A program made the translations under genes and the position numbers. DNA of 64,000 nucleotides from Rhodococcus oxybenzonivorans (GTDB taxonomy: Bacteria; Actinomycetota; Actinomycetes; Mycobacteriales; Mycobacteriaceae). The stretch is taken from contig NZ_CP021354.1 in assembly GCF_003130705.1 (NCBI RefSeq), forward strand, positions 5,704,001-5,768,000, in the 5' to 3' direction. Below, one piece after another: positions 7,887 to 17,061 of the stretch. The first letter of the stretch is position 1. Every line of letters starts with the position of its first letter. Below the pieces are notes generated by a model. The model did not search any database. It saw only the letters and a list, made by a program, of their open reading frames with translations, and was not told the DNA's origin.

Positions 7887-8729
7887 CTATTCGAACAGGT
7901 CCGGCAACCCGTCCGTGATCCGGTTGGGGAACTTCGGCTCGCGCTTTTCGAGGAACGCGTCGACACCTTCACGCACGTCGTCCGAGGTGCCGCGGACGTA
8001 GATGCCGATCGATTCGGCCCGGTGCGCTACCTCAGGGTCGGACGCACCCAGCATCCTCCACATCAGCTGTCGAGTGAGAGCTACCGACACCGGTGAGGTG
8101 CCGGAGACGAATTCCCGCGCGATGTCGAGGGCCCGATCCAGCACCTGATCGGCGGGGACGAGTTCACGGACGAGTCCACGTTCGAGCGCTTCGACTGCCG
8201 AGACCATCTTGCCGCCCACCGCCCACTCGACGGCCGTCGAGATGCCGACGGCCCGCGGAAGGAACCAGGTCGAGCAGGCCTCGGGGACAAGTCCGCGACG
8301 GGTGAACACGAACCCGAACTTCGCGGTTTCCGAAGCGATGCGGATGTCGGCCGGCAGGGTCATGGTGACGCCGACACCCGCGGCCGGTCCGTTGATCGCG
8401 GCGATGACGGGCTTGAGGGAACGGTAAATTCTCAGCGAGACCTGCCCGCCCGTGTCGGCCGGTGCGCCTCCGGTCTCCGGGTCGTCACCGAGGACGAAGG
8501 TGTCGCCGCCGGCTGCGAGATCGGCACCCGCACAGAAGGCTCGTCCCGTTCCGGTGATCACCACCGCACGGATCTCGTCGTCTGCGTCGGTCTCGTCGAA
8601 GATGTCGATGAGGCGATAGCACATCGCGTTGGTGAACGCATTGAGCTGATCGGGACGGTTCAATCGCACAACCGCGATCTCCCCGTGCCGCTCGAGTATC
8701 ACTGCATCGTCGGTACCGGTCTCAGGCAC
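7887..8729 (-). CDS. Crotonase-family protein (enoyl-CoA hydratase/isomerase)
   Basis: 280 residues. The GTG at 8729 is chosen because AGGAAGGAG lies five bases upstream; a longer frame to 8837 would overlap the ligase gene. Crotonase features are VVRLNRPDQLNAF, the oxyanion-hole segment GTGRAFCAGADL, and AAINGPAAGVGVTMTLPADI. The two classical hydratase glutamates (E144 and E164 of rat enoyl-CoA hydratase) align by eye with Thr and Phe here, and the downstream motif is RRGLVPEACSTWFLP, as in many actinobacterial crotonases of unknown reaction. Hydratase activity should therefore not be assumed. It follows the ligase gene by 34 bases. Confidence 0.85.
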   Translation of the reverse strand: MPETGTDDAVILERHGEIAVVRLNRPDQLNAFTNAMCYRLIDIFDETDADDEIRAVVITGTGRAFCAGADLAAGGDTFVLGDDPETGGAPADTGGQVSLRIYRSLKPVIAAINGPAAGVGVTMTLPADIRIASETAKFGFVFTRRGLVPEACSTWFLPRAVGISTAVEWAVGGKMVSAVEALERGLVRELVPADQVLDRALDIAREFVSGTSPVSVALTRQLMWRMLGASDPEVAHRAESIGIYVRGTSDDVREGVDAFLEKREPKFPNRITDGLPDLFE

Positions 8730-8763
8730 GATGACTCCTTCCTTTGTTCCCCGCCGGTTCGGT

Positions 8764-10281
8764 TCAGCGGACCTTGTCGAATCGTTCAGCCACGTCCCGG
8801 TATTCGGACCGGATCGCCGTCTTCGAGAGCTTGCCACTGGGGAGCCGCGGCAGCGGCTCGTCCCGGATCACCACGTAGCGCGGAACCTTGTAGTCGGCCA
8901 CGAGCCGGTCGCAGTGTTCGATGATTGCCGCTGCATCGACGCCATCCTTCACCGTGACGATCGCCGCCGGGGTTTCGCCGAAGCGTTCGTCAGCGGCCGC
9001 GATGACAGCGACTTCCTCGACACCGGGAATCTCGGCGATGACCCGCTCGATCTCGACCGGCGAGATATTGATTCCGCCGGTGATGATGAGGTCTTTGAGC
9101 CGGTCGACGAACTTGACGCGTCCTTCGTCGTCGAGAGTGCCGAGGTCGCCGCTGTGCAGCCAGCTGTTCTGCAAGGCTGCCGCCGTCGACTCGGCGTCGT
9201 TCCAGTAGCCAGGGGTGACGCCCGGACCGCGCAGGAGTATCTCGCCCTCTTCACCGGGCGCGGCATCGGTGCCGTCCGGACGGACCACCTTCACTTCGGT
9301 GAAGATCGAGCCGGATCCACACGTGTCGGGGTGGTCGAAGGCTTCGGCGACGAGGGTGGCGGTGGCGACACCGCCGGCCTCGGTCATGCCATAGATCTGT
9401 CTCAGTGCGACGCCCTTGTCCGCCCAGCGCTGCAACAGTGCCGGAGCGACCGCGGCGCCGCCGACGATCGCGGTGCGCAGCGACGACAGGTCGGCGTCCG
9501 CGAACTCGGGTGAACGCGAGATCGCCTCGAAGATCAACGGCACACCGAAGATGGCCTGGACATCGTGTTCACCGAGAAGTTTGGCCGCGCGGCCCGGATC
9601 GAACTCCTTCTCGATGATCAGCTTTCCGCCGAGCACCGTTGTCATGACCAGCCCCCAGACCAGGCCGGGGGTGAACACCAAGGGCAACACGAGCAGCGAC
9701 GTGGACCCGGGCCGGAAGCCTTCTTCGGTGAGTGACGCCTCGAAGACGATATTGAGCAGCGTCCGGTTCGTGCAGATCACACCCTTGGACATCCCGGTGG
9801 AGCCACTCGTGAAGAGGAGGGCGGTCGGTTCGTCCGGTTCGAGATCGATGCGGAAGTCGTCCTGTCCTCCCGCGCGTAGCGGCGCGAGCTCGTCGAACGA
9901 GAGCGTGTCGAAGGCGGAACCCAATTCACGCGCCGCGTCGACCGTCGGCGCGAACTCGCTCGGCGTGACGACCAGGACGGCGCCGGCGTCGTCGACAACC
10001 TTGCGGAGCTCCGCCGGCTTGAACCGTGGGTTGAGCGGGATCAGTACACCGCCGGCCTTGAGGACGCCCAGTGCGATCACCGGCCATGTCAGCGAATTCG
10101 GGCCCAGCACGCCGACTCGTTGACCCGGCTGGATTTCGAGGTCCACGATCTTCCGGGCGATACGACTGGACCAGTCCTGCAGTTCGCGGTATGTGAGAGA
10201 TTCACCCGCCACGACGAGCGCGTCCTGCTCTCCCCTGGTCTTCGCCCACCAATGCAATGCCGAGCCGACGGTGGCAGCCAT
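8764..10281 (-). CDS. Acyl-CoA ligase (class I adenylate-forming enzyme)
   Basis: 505 residues. It activates a carboxylic acid with ATP and CoA. P-loop-like motif FTSGSTGMSKGV (about residue 158), YGMTEAGG (about 295), SGDLG and DRLKDLI at the hinge, and the C-terminal lysine in LPSGKLSKTAI are all present. It is closely related along its whole length to the ligase at 49174-50697 (shared ends FDKVR/YDKVR), so the two are paralogues. It heads a unit with the crotonase gene and has a 14-bp palindrome just upstream of its start. Confidence 0.92.
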   Translation of the reverse strand: MAATVGSALHWWAKTRGEQDALVVAGESLTYRELQDWSSRIARKIVDLEIQPGQRVGVLGPNSLTWPVIALGVLKAGGVLIPLNPRFKPAELRKVVDDAGAVLVVTPSEFAPTVDAARELGSAFDTLSFDELAPLRAGGQDDFRIDLEPDEPTALLFTSGSTGMSKGVICTNRTLLNIVFEASLTEEGFRPGSTSLLVLPLVFTPGLVWGLVMTTVLGGKLIIEKEFDPGRAAKLLGEHDVQAIFGVPLIFEAISRSPEFADADLSSLRTAIVGGAAVAPALLQRWADKGVALRQIYGMTEAGGVATATLVAEAFDHPDTCGSGSIFTEVKVVRPDGTDAAPGEEGEILLRGPGVTPGYWNDAESTAAALQNSWLHSGDLGTLDDEGRVKFVDRLKDLIITGGINISPVEIERVIAEIPGVEEVAVIAAADERFGETPAAIVTVKDGVDAAAIIEHCDRLVADYKVPRYVVIRDEPLPRLPSGKLSKTAIRSEYRDVAERFDKVR

Positions 10282-10301
10282 TCGTCCTTACCTTTCGTGA
10301 G

Positions 10302-10315
10302 TCGCACATGTGCGA
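10302..10315. promoter_or_regulatory. Perfect 14-bp palindrome before the acyl-CoA ligase gene
   Basis: TCGCACATGTGCGA, 20 bases before the ATG. Location between promoter and start suits an operator. It shares the ATGTGCG half with the candidate site in front of the ArsR gene at 7742. The rest of the 10316-10467 gap has no gene; its left part is AT-rich and probably holds the ligase promoter. Confidence 0.45.
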
Positions 10316-10467
10316 TGTCGTTCTAGCGGGGCCTACCGGGCACGGGGTGCCTGACACAGGGCGCGGTCCGAATCGCTCTTGCCGACAGATGTTTTCAGTG
10401 CGAATATGACCAGGAGAACCTGGCTCGTACGCCGTGCGACCCACGCTATATGGTCCAAATTGAGACG

Positions 10468-11907
10468 TCAATCAAGTCTTGTATTTTGCAAAACGGCGCG
10501 CGCTGTGACGGCAACGAAGCCCGCTGCGAACGCGGCCACTCCCCCGACCGCGAACACCACGACGTACGCCTGTTCTGTGGGCGTCGAGGTGCCCGGGATC
10601 GTGATCGTCGCGAGCAACACCGCAACCAAGGCACTGGCCAGTGAGCTGCCGAATGTCCGGGCGATCGCGTTGATCCCGTTCACCGCCCCCGTGTTTCCCG
10701 GAGGAACGCTGCCGATGAGCATCGACGGCAATGCACCGTAGGCGACTATGACAAAGACATTGATCACCGCAACCGCCGTGATCAATTGCCACGTGTAGTC
10801 ATGAGCAAGTATCAGCATCACGAATCCGCATACCCCGACGGCACATGCCGCGGTCAGCACCCGGTGGGCTGGGAACCGTCGGGTTACGAGCCCACTGACG
10901 GCCGCCGCAGCCGTACCGGCAATCTGTCCGGGTAGCAGGTACACCAGACTGGTCTCGAGCACCGACGCATCGAAGCCGTATCCCGCTTCTTCTCGGGAGA
11001 TCTGCACGAACGTCGCGATGGCCAGGAACTGCACGAACATCGCTACACCCACCAGGAAGGCGGCGATATGCGCCGGGGCCACCAACCGCGCCGTCAGAAG
11101 CGCAGGAGCAACCAGCGGTGCAGTAGTCCTCCGTTCGTGCCGGTACCAGGCGGCAAGCACGAGCGCGCCGGTGACGGCGCAACCGAGTGTCCACACCGAC
11201 AGCCATCCCCACGTCCCACCTTGCGCCAGCGCCAACAGCAGCCCCGGCAGGCCGATCGCGAGCCCGACCACACCCCAGAAGTCGAACCCGTCGCGCGCTC
11301 CCGACCCCGGGGTATGCGGAATAACGCACCACCCGACGACCATTGCTATCGCCGTAAGTATCAACAGCATCCAGAAGACACGTCGATAGTCGGACCCTTC
11401 GGTGTACAGCAATCCGGCCGCGATCATTCCCGCACCGCCGCCGACACTCAACGCCCCGGACATGACGCCGAGCGCCATCGGGACACGGCGCGGCCCCAGC
11501 GCGCCCCGCACTACCGCGACACCGACGGGGAACAACGCATACGACACGCCCTGCAGAATTCGACCGGCGACCAGTGCCGGCAAGCCCGTCCACGCGACAC
11601 ACAGCACCGAACCGATCAGTACCGTGCCCAGCACGGCGAGCATCACCTTCCGCGGACCATGTCGATCGGCGAGGTGACCCAACAGTGGTGTACATACCGC
11701 GGCCGCAAGGAGATTCGCTGTCACTGTCCAACCGACAGCGTCCGTGCCCATGTCGAGCTGCACCGCGATTGCCGGCAGGAGCGGTACCACGGCGGTCTGC
11801 ATCATCGACGTGATCATCACGACGAAGCAGAGCGCCGGAACCAGCACCGCCGATCGACCTGCCGTCTCGTGGGCGGCGCGATGGGCCGTATCGGGTGCCT
11901 GGGTCAC
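10468..11907 (-). CDS. MFS transporter, DHA2-like (14 predicted helices)
   Basis: 479-residue membrane protein. The N-terminal helix pair carries MQTAVVPLLPAIA, then the drug/H+ antiporter motif LLGHLADRHGPRKVM (motif A) and an R-ILQGVSYALFPVG helix 4-5 segment (motif C-like GALSVGGGAGM). The number and spacing of hydrophobic stretches suit the 14-helix DHA2 subfamily. It follows the ferredoxin reductase gene by 24 bases and so belongs to the operator-controlled unit that starts near 12.9 kb. Export of a toxic intermediate or substrate transport are both possible. Confidence 0.88.
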   Translation of the reverse strand: MTQAPDTAHRAAHETAGRSAVLVPALCFVVMITSMMQTAVVPLLPAIAVQLDMGTDAVGWTVTANLLAAAVCTPLLGHLADRHGPRKVMLAVLGTVLIGSVLCVAWTGLPALVAGRILQGVSYALFPVGVAVVRGALGPRRVPMALGVMSGALSVGGGAGMIAAGLLYTEGSDYRRVFWMLLILTAIAMVVGWCVIPHTPGSGARDGFDFWGVVGLAIGLPGLLLALAQGGTWGWLSVWTLGCAVTGALVLAAWYRHERRTTAPLVAPALLTARLVAPAHIAAFLVGVAMFVQFLAIATFVQISREEAGYGFDASVLETSLVYLLPGQIAGTAAAAVSGLVTRRFPAHRVLTAACAVGVCGFVMLILAHDYTWQLITAVAVINVFVIVAYGALPSMLIGSVPPGNTGAVNGINAIARTFGSSLASALVAVLLATITIPGTSTPTEQAYVVVFAVGGVAAFAAGFVAVTARAVLQNTRLD

Positions 11908-11931
11908 GGCAAATCCTCGCTGCGGTGCCGG

Positions 11932-12894
11932 TCAGAGATCGAGCACGAGTTTGGCTGTGCAGCTTCGTGATACACAGATCATCATGCAGTCGTTCTCGGC
12001 CTGTTCGTCTTCGGTGAGGATAGAGTCCCGGTGCTCGGGAACTCCTTCCAGGACGGGAGTTTCGCAAGTCCCGCACGTACCCTCGCGGCACGAGAAGGGG
12101 GCGTCGACACCGGACCGGAGTACGGCGTCGAGCACGCTTTCGTTCGCGTCGACCGTGATGGTGCTGCCCGCGCGCCGCAGTTCGACCTCGAACGATCCGT
12201 CGACCGCATCGGCCGGCCGCTCCTTGGCAGCGAACCGCTCGACGTACAGCCTCAGGTTGGGATGCGTGAGGAATTCGTTCTCGATCGCCTGCAAAAGCGG
12301 CTCCGGTCCGCAGCAGTACACCGCGGTACCGTCGGGTACGGCGTCGAGGGCAGCCGGAAGGTCGAGGAAACCGTACTCGTCCTGGGGTCGCAGCTCGATT
12401 CGCCCGGGGTACCGAGCGACCAGCCCGTCGGCAAAAGCCATGCTGGTGCGTGCTCGGCCGCCGTACAGCAGGCGCCAGTCGGCGCCGGCGGCTTCGGCCG
12501 AACGGAGCATCGGCAACAGGGGCGTAATGCCGATACCGCCGGCGACGAAGAGGTAGGACTGCGCGGGTTCGAGAGTGAAATTGTTGCGCGGGCCTGCGAT
12601 CGCGACCAAGTCTCCGACTTGCAGCGAGTCGTGCACCCAGCGCGACCCCCCTCGGCCGTCCCCTTCGCGGAGCACCGCGATCGCCAAGGAGGTGGTGTCC
12701 GATGCGTCGCCACACAGGGAATATTGCCGCACGGTCGACCTGTCGATGACGACGTCGATATGCGCTCCGGGCTCCCAGGTCGGGACAGCGCCGCCATCGG
12801 GATCCGCGAGCCGTACTGCCATGACACCGTGAGCAAGCACGTCTTTGCCGATCACTCGCATTTTGCGCTGTTCGGTGTTGGTGCTTCGGGTCAT
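11932..12894 (-). CDS. NAD-linked ferredoxin reductase with C-terminal [2Fe-2S] domain (PDR/VanB type)
   Basis: 320 residues from the ATG at 12894; another ATG at 12912 would add six residues but leaves almost no leader behind the operator. Flavin-binding motif RQYSLCGD near residue 63, NAD-binding region FVAGGIGITPLLPM and YCCGPEPLL, then a plant-type ferredoxin domain with CREGTCGTC and a fourth Cys about 29 residues later. Such one-piece reductases deliver electrons from NADH to Rieske oxygenases of the vanillate demethylase type. It is the best candidate donor for the three Rieske alpha subunits of this cluster. The divergent SDR unit shares the operator at 12929. Confidence 0.9.
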   Translation of the reverse strand: MTRSTNTEQRKMRVIGKDVLAHGVMAVRLADPDGGAVPTWEPGAHIDVVIDRSTVRQYSLCGDASDTTSLAIAVLREGDGRGGSRWVHDSLQVGDLVAIAGPRNNFTLEPAQSYLFVAGGIGITPLLPMLRSAEAAGADWRLLYGGRARTSMAFADGLVARYPGRIELRPQDEYGFLDLPAALDAVPDGTAVYCCGPEPLLQAIENEFLTHPNLRLYVERFAAKERPADAVDGSFEVELRRAGSTITVDANESVLDAVLRSGVDAPFSCREGTCGTCETPVLEGVPEHRDSILTEDEQAENDCMMICVSRSCTAKLVLDL

Positions 12895-12928
12895 CGGCGC
12901 TCTCGTTCCCATAGACTTCGCGTGCCCT

Positions 12929-12951
12929 ATAATCTTAAGCAGTTAGGTTTA
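12929..12951. promoter_or_regulatory. Regulon operator, site 1 (between reductase and SDR)
   Basis: ATAATCTT-N7-TAGGTTTA. It is one of 13 copies of the palindrome with consensus near TTAATCTA-N7-TAGATTAA, and lies in the divergent promoter region: 34 bases from the reductase start and 52 bases from the SDR start. Confidence 0.6.
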
Positions 12952-13003
12952 CGAGGCGCAAGCCCGGCCACACCGGCACCCACGACGCGCACAGGAGATC
13001 GCC

Positions 13004-13795
13004 ATGACCCCACACTCATCGACGGACCGGAGTGAGACGGTCCTCGACCTGTTCAGACTGGATGGATCCGTCGCTGTCGTCACCGGTGCCGGCAGTGGCT
13101 TGGGCGCCGGATTCGCCCGCGCTCTCGCCGAGGCCGGCGCCGACGTAGTGATAGCCGCACGCCGGCGCGAGAACCTCGACGCCGTCGCGGTGACAGTAGA
13201 GGCCATCGGTCGCCGCTGCCTGGTCGTCCCCACCGACGTCACCGACCCCGAGCAGTGCGACGCGCTCGCCCAGGCCGCTGTCGCCGAGTTCGGCCGCCTC
13301 GACATCCTGATCAACAACGCCGGGGTCACCAGCTCCGCGCCTGCGACACGCGAGCGCCCTGAGGACTTCCGCGCAGTCCTCGACGTGAACCTGATGGGCA
13401 GCTATTGGGTAGCGCAAGCGTGTGGACGCGTGATGGGCCCGGGCTCGGCCATCGTCAATGTCGCGAGCATGCTCGGCCTCATCAAATCGGCACTCCCGCA
13501 GGCTGCGTACGCGGCCAGTAAAGCGGGAATTATCGGCCTGACCCGCGACCTGTCGCATCAGTGGTCGAAGCGAAAGGGCATCCGCGTCAATGCGATCGCG
13601 CCGGGATTCGTGGAGACCGACCTGATTTCCGAAATGTCGTCGGATACGCTCGACGAGTTCCTGCGCGGCAGTTCGCTCGGCCGCACCGCGACGCAGCGCG
13701 AGATAGACGGAGCCGTGGTGTTCCTCGCCAGTCGCGCCTCCGGCTACATCACCGGCTCGACGCTCGCCGTCGACGGCGGCACCTCCGGACACTGA
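13004..13795 (+). CDS. Short-chain dehydrogenase/reductase
   Basis: 263-residue classical SDR. Cofactor motif TGAGSGLG (about residue 27), NNAG (about 103), catalytic Ser in NVASM, YAASK (about 168-172), and PGFVETD after the active site. Arg residues after the second strand (AARRREN) suggest NADP(H) preference. AGGAG precedes the ATG. It heads the rightward unit controlled by site 1, with a hydrolase gene 26 bases behind. It probably oxidises or reduces a hydroxyl group of the pathway substrate. Confidence 0.9.
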   Translation: MTPHSSTDRSETVLDLFRLDGSVAVVTGAGSGLGAGFARALAEAGADVVIAARRRENLDAVAVTVEAIGRRCLVVPTDVTDPEQCDALAQAAVAEFGRLDILINNAGVTSSAPATRERPEDFRAVLDVNLMGSYWVAQACGRVMGPGSAIVNVASMLGLIKSALPQAAYAASKAGIIGLTRDLSHQWSKRKGIRVNAIAPGFVETDLISEMSSDTLDEFLRGSSLGRTATQREIDGAVVFLASRASGYITGSTLAVDGGTSGH

Positions 13796-13821
13796 TTCCG
13801 ACGACGAAGGACCATGCAACC

Positions 13822-14685
13822 ATGACGTACTCCACCACGGTGACCACCCTCCGCGGCGACGGCGTTTCCCTGGTCGCCGACCTGTGGGAACCCCGGTCGG
13901 AACCGAAAGGCACCGTCCTGCTGCTCCATGGCGGCGGGCAGACCAGACACTCGTGGCAGCGCACCGGAATACGCCTGGCCCAGCAGAGATGGCGCGCGTA
14001 TTGCATCGACGCACGTGGCCACGGCGACAGCCAATGGTCGCCCGACGGCGACTACAGCCCCGACGCGCACGCCCGCGACATCCGCACAGTCGTCAGCGAC
14101 CTCGGTGAACCCCCGGTGCTCGTCGGTGCGTCCATGGGCGGCATGGCCTCACTCGTGGCATCGGGCGACGAACCAGGTCTTGCCCGGGCGCTGGTCCTGG
14201 TAGATATCACCCCGAAGGCCGAACCGGCGGGTCTCGCCAAGATCACCGACTTCATGCAAGCCGGGTTGTCCGGCTTCGACAGCCTCGACGACGCGCTGGG
14301 AGCAGTGATCGAATACAACCCGCACCGCACTCGCGCGCCGCGGGTGGAGGGTTTGCGCAAGAACCTGCGTGAACACGAGGGTCGTTGGTACTGGCATTGG
14401 GATCCGCGGATGCTGTCGGACAGGACGAATTCGGCGGCCGCGGCGGCCGAACGCGAAAGTCGTGCTCGCGCCGCAGCGCGGGCGATCAGGATTCCGACGT
14501 TGCTCATTCGTGGCGCACAGTCCGATGTGGTCAGTCCGGAAGGAGCGCGCGAACTGCTGGAGCTGATTCCCGGGTCCCGCTATATAGACGTGGGCGGCGC
14601 TGGGCACATGGTGGGCGGCGACGACAACGACGTCCTGAGTCGAGGCTTGGTGGAGTTCCTCGACGAGGCGGTTCTCACCGCATGA
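13822..14685 (+). CDS. Alpha/beta hydrolase
   Basis: 287 residues. LLLHGGGQTRHSW gives the oxyanion HG motif (residues about 33-45), GASMGGM the nucleophile elbow with catalytic Ser near residue 103, and GGAGHMVGG the catalytic His near the end; the acid is probably in IRGAQSDVV. No signal peptide, so it is cytoplasmic. The lid region is Ala/Arg rich. In a CoA-based pathway it may hydrolyse an ester, lactone or C-C bond, but the substrate is not predictable. It starts at the ATG at 13822, 26 bases after the SDR gene. Confidence 0.88.
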   Translation: MTYSTTVTTLRGDGVSLVADLWEPRSEPKGTVLLLHGGGQTRHSWQRTGIRLAQQRWRAYCIDARGHGDSQWSPDGDYSPDAHARDIRTVVSDLGEPPVLVGASMGGMASLVASGDEPGLARALVLVDITPKAEPAGLAKITDFMQAGLSGFDSLDDALGAVIEYNPHRTRAPRVEGLRKNLREHEGRWYWHWDPRMLSDRTNSAAAAAERESRARAAARAIRIPTLLIRGAQSDVVSPEGARELLELIPGSRYIDVGGAGHMVGGDDNDVLSRGLVEFLDEAVLTA

Positions 14686-14770
14686 CCACCTGAGCGACTG
14701 GAACATATACCATTCTGACCATCTGCCGCGCCGACCAGGCCCGGCGTACTGCTCGAACCGAAAGCGAGAC

Positions 14771-15442
14771 ATGGCCCGACCGTCGAAACCTCTGATCAGT
14801 CGCGCAGCCGCCGTGGCAGCGTCCATCGAGATCATCGACTCCGAGGGACTCGATGCGTTCAGCCTGCCACGCCTGGCGAAACACATCGGAGTGCGTGCTC
14901 CCTCGCTCTACCATCACTTCTCCGACAAGTCGGCGATCCTCGCCGCGGTCGCACGACAGATCGCCGGCGCCGGAAACCTACCGCGACGCAAGCCCGGCCC
15001 GGACTGGCCCGAATTCTTCGTGACGCTGAGCATGAACCTTCGCCGGTCGATCCTCAAACACCGCAACGCCGCGCCGATCCTGCTGCAATATCTGCCCCGT
15101 GACCTGCTGATCGGCACCTACGAGGACACCGCCCGGTTTCTCGAGGAGTCCGGAGTGCCCGCGCACCTGCACGTCCAGATTCTCGACGGCATGGAGCGCC
15201 TGACGCTCGGTGCGGTGCTTACCGAGGCGATGCGCAAACCGAGCACGAAGTCCACGATCTTCCCCAACGTCGACCCGGAGTCGCAGCCCCTGCTGTCCAA
15301 GGCTCTCGCCGCTAACGAGATGACCTCCCGGCAGTTGTTCGAGGAAATGATTCGCAGCTTCTTGCACGGCGTGGTGCGCAACGAGAACGTCGCGATCACG
15401 GACGCCGCGCCCTCCGACAACGTCAAGATTTCGGCCAACTGA
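14771..15442 (+). CDS. TetR-family regulator (paralogue of the one at 26393)
   Basis: 223 residues. The N-terminal helix-turn-helix domain holds PLISRAAAVAASIEIID, FSLPRLAKHIGV and SLYHHFSDK. The ligand-binding domain (from about residue 75) matches the second TetR of the window throughout, with shared segments such as YLPRDLL/FLPRDVL, ILDGMERL/ILDGLEKL and IFPNVD/VFPKVD; the pair are clear paralogues at roughly half identity by eye. It is the last gene of the SDR-hydrolase unit, separated by 85 bases without an operator copy of its own. It is a candidate repressor of the 13-site regulon. Confidence 0.9.
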   Translation: MARPSKPLISRAAAVAASIEIIDSEGLDAFSLPRLAKHIGVRAPSLYHHFSDKSAILAAVARQIAGAGNLPRRKPGPDWPEFFVTLSMNLRRSILKHRNAAPILLQYLPRDLLIGTYEDTARFLEESGVPAHLHVQILDGMERLTLGAVLTEAMRKPSTKSTIFPNVDPESQPLLSKALAANEMTSRQLFEEMIRSFLHGVVRNENVAITDAAPSDNVKISAN

Positions 15443-15480
15443 CCGAGTCCGCCCTTCCTCCGGAACGGCCCTCGGCGCAC

Positions 15481-15513
15481 CGGTGCCCCACGGATCGAAT
15501 CCGTGGGGCACCG
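15481..15513. terminator. Bidirectional terminator between TetR and aldehyde dehydrogenase
   Basis: Perfect 15-bp stem: CGGTGCCCCACGGAT (15481-15495), loop CGA, ATCCGTGGGGCACCG (15499-15513). It lies between convergent stops at 15442 and 15543 and would work in either direction. Confidence 0.75.
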
Positions 15514-15542
15514 CGTTTGCAGACCTACTCGGTCGTGCAGAC

Positions 15543-17042
15543 CTACTGGGTAGGAGCGGGCAGGTGGACGGTCTTGATCTCGAAGAACTCTTCGAGACCT
15601 TCGATGCCGCCCTCACGTCCGACGCCCGACTGCTTGTAACCACCGAATGGCAGGGTGAAGTCCATCGTCGCGGTATTGACGCTGATGGTGCCGGTACGGA
15701 TGCGCCGCGCGACCTCGAAACCGTGGTCGAGATCCTCGGTATAGACGGCGCCCGACAGGCCGTACACCGAGTTGTTGGCGATCGCGATTGCGTCTTCCTC
15801 GTCCTCGTAGGTGATCACCGAGATGACCGGACCGAAGACCTCTTCCTGCGCGATTCGTGAATCCGGCTGCACGTCGTCGATCAGGGTGGCTGCGACGAAG
15901 AAACCCGTATCGAGGCCTTCGGGGCGGCCACCACCGAGCACAACCTTCGCGCCGTCTTCCTTCGCGATGTCGATGTAGCCGAGCACGCGGTCCTGCTGAC
16001 GCTTGGAGGCGAGCGGGCCGAGGAAGTTTGTCGGCTCCCACGGGTTGCCCATCGGCAAAGATCCGTATGCGGCTTTCAGTGCCTCTACCACCTCGTCGTG
16101 ACGCTTGCGTGAGACGAGCACGCGGGTCAGCGCTATGCAGGCCTGACCGGATTGCATGCAGCCACCCATGGGCAGGGTCTGCAGCACGTGGTTGATGTCT
16201 GCGTCGTCGAGGATGATCGCCGCGGACTTGCCACCGAGTTCGAGCGACACGCGTGCGATGCGCTCGCCGGCAAGCGACATGATGCGCCGGCCCGCTGCGG
16301 TGCTGCCGGTGAACGTGACGTGGTCGACGTCCGGGTTGGTCACGAGCGACTCCGACACCTCGCGGTCGGCACACAGCACACTCACTACACCCTCGGGGAT
16401 GCGACCTTCCGCGACCAGCTCGGCAATGATGTCAGCGAAAATCGACGGCGAGATCGGCGCCTCGGGTGCGGTCTTGAGAACGACCGAGCAGCCCGCGGCG
16501 AGCGCCGGCGCGAGCTTGAACGCGATCGTGCCGATCGGCCCGTTCCAGGGGATGATCGCGGCGACCACGCCCGTCGGTTCCTTGACGATGCGTGAGATGC
16601 CGCCGTCGGCACGGCATCGCTCTTCGCTGACCTCGAACTCGCGGGCTACCGTGGCAACGGCCCGGAACAGGCCGCCGGTCATCTGCTGGGTCGGGCGGCT
16701 GACGCTGACCGGTACCCCGACCTCGATCACGCCGATCGGTGTCAGTTCGTCCACGCGCTGCTCGAGACGGTCCGCGATGGCATCGAGAACGTCGGCGCGC
16801 TCGGCCATGGTGCGCGACGCCCATTCACCCCTGTCGAACGACTCACGGGCAGCGGCAACCGCTTTGGTGACGTCTTCGACGGTGGCGGTGCGGACGCGTG
16901 CGACCTTCTCTTCGGTGAACGAGTCGACGACATCGACCCATTCGTCACCGGTCGAGTCGACCCAACGGCCGCCGATGAAAATTTGGTCGCGATCGGCGAT
17001 CGACGGGGTCGCCCTACCGGTTGCGGTTTCGGTGGTGGTCAT
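15543..17042 (-). CDS. NAD(P)-dependent aldehyde dehydrogenase (1 of 3)
   Basis: 499 residues. The ATG at 17042 has GAAGGAG eight bases upstream. PWNGP and the cofactor strand KTAPEAP mark the Rossmann domain, FTGSTAAGRRI the cofactor loop, SLELGGKSAAI carries the general base Glu and SGQACIALTR the catalytic Cys (about residue 304). EEVFGPVISV and PFGGYKQSGVGREGG complete the fold. Substrate class cannot be told, but its unit (SDR then this gene, 19 bases apart) makes sense as alcohol to aldehyde to acid. Site 2 at 18003 controls the unit. Confidence 0.92.
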   Translation of the reverse strand: MTTTETATGRATPSIADRDQIFIGGRWVDSTGDEWVDVVDSFTEEKVARVRTATVEDVTKAVAAARESFDRGEWASRTMAERADVLDAIADRLEQRVDELTPIGVIEVGVPVSVSRPTQQMTGGLFRAVATVAREFEVSEERCRADGGISRIVKEPTGVVAAIIPWNGPIGTIAFKLAPALAAGCSVVLKTAPEAPISPSIFADIIAELVAEGRIPEGVVSVLCADREVSESLVTNPDVDHVTFTGSTAAGRRIMSLAGERIARVSLELGGKSAAIILDDADINHVLQTLPMGGCMQSGQACIALTRVLVSRKRHDEVVEALKAAYGSLPMGNPWEPTNFLGPLASKRQQDRVLGYIDIAKEDGAKVVLGGGRPEGLDTGFFVAATLIDDVQPDSRIAQEEVFGPVISVITYEDEEDAIAIANNSVYGLSGAVYTEDLDHGFEVARRIRTGTISVNTATMDFTLPFGGYKQSGVGREGGIEGLEEFFEIKTVHLPAPTQ

Positions 17043-17061
17043 CAGTGAAGCTCCTTCGCTT

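Noticed and set aside
10799..12715. 638-codon minus-strand frame across the MFS and reductase genes
   Set aside because: It is Arg/Gly-rich low-complexity translation in a shifted frame of two recognisable genes on the same strand.
14686..14770. Search for a regulon operator in front of the first TetR gene
   Set aside because: No CTA-N7-TAG core is present; only an AT-rich CATATACC stretch was seen, too weak to call.
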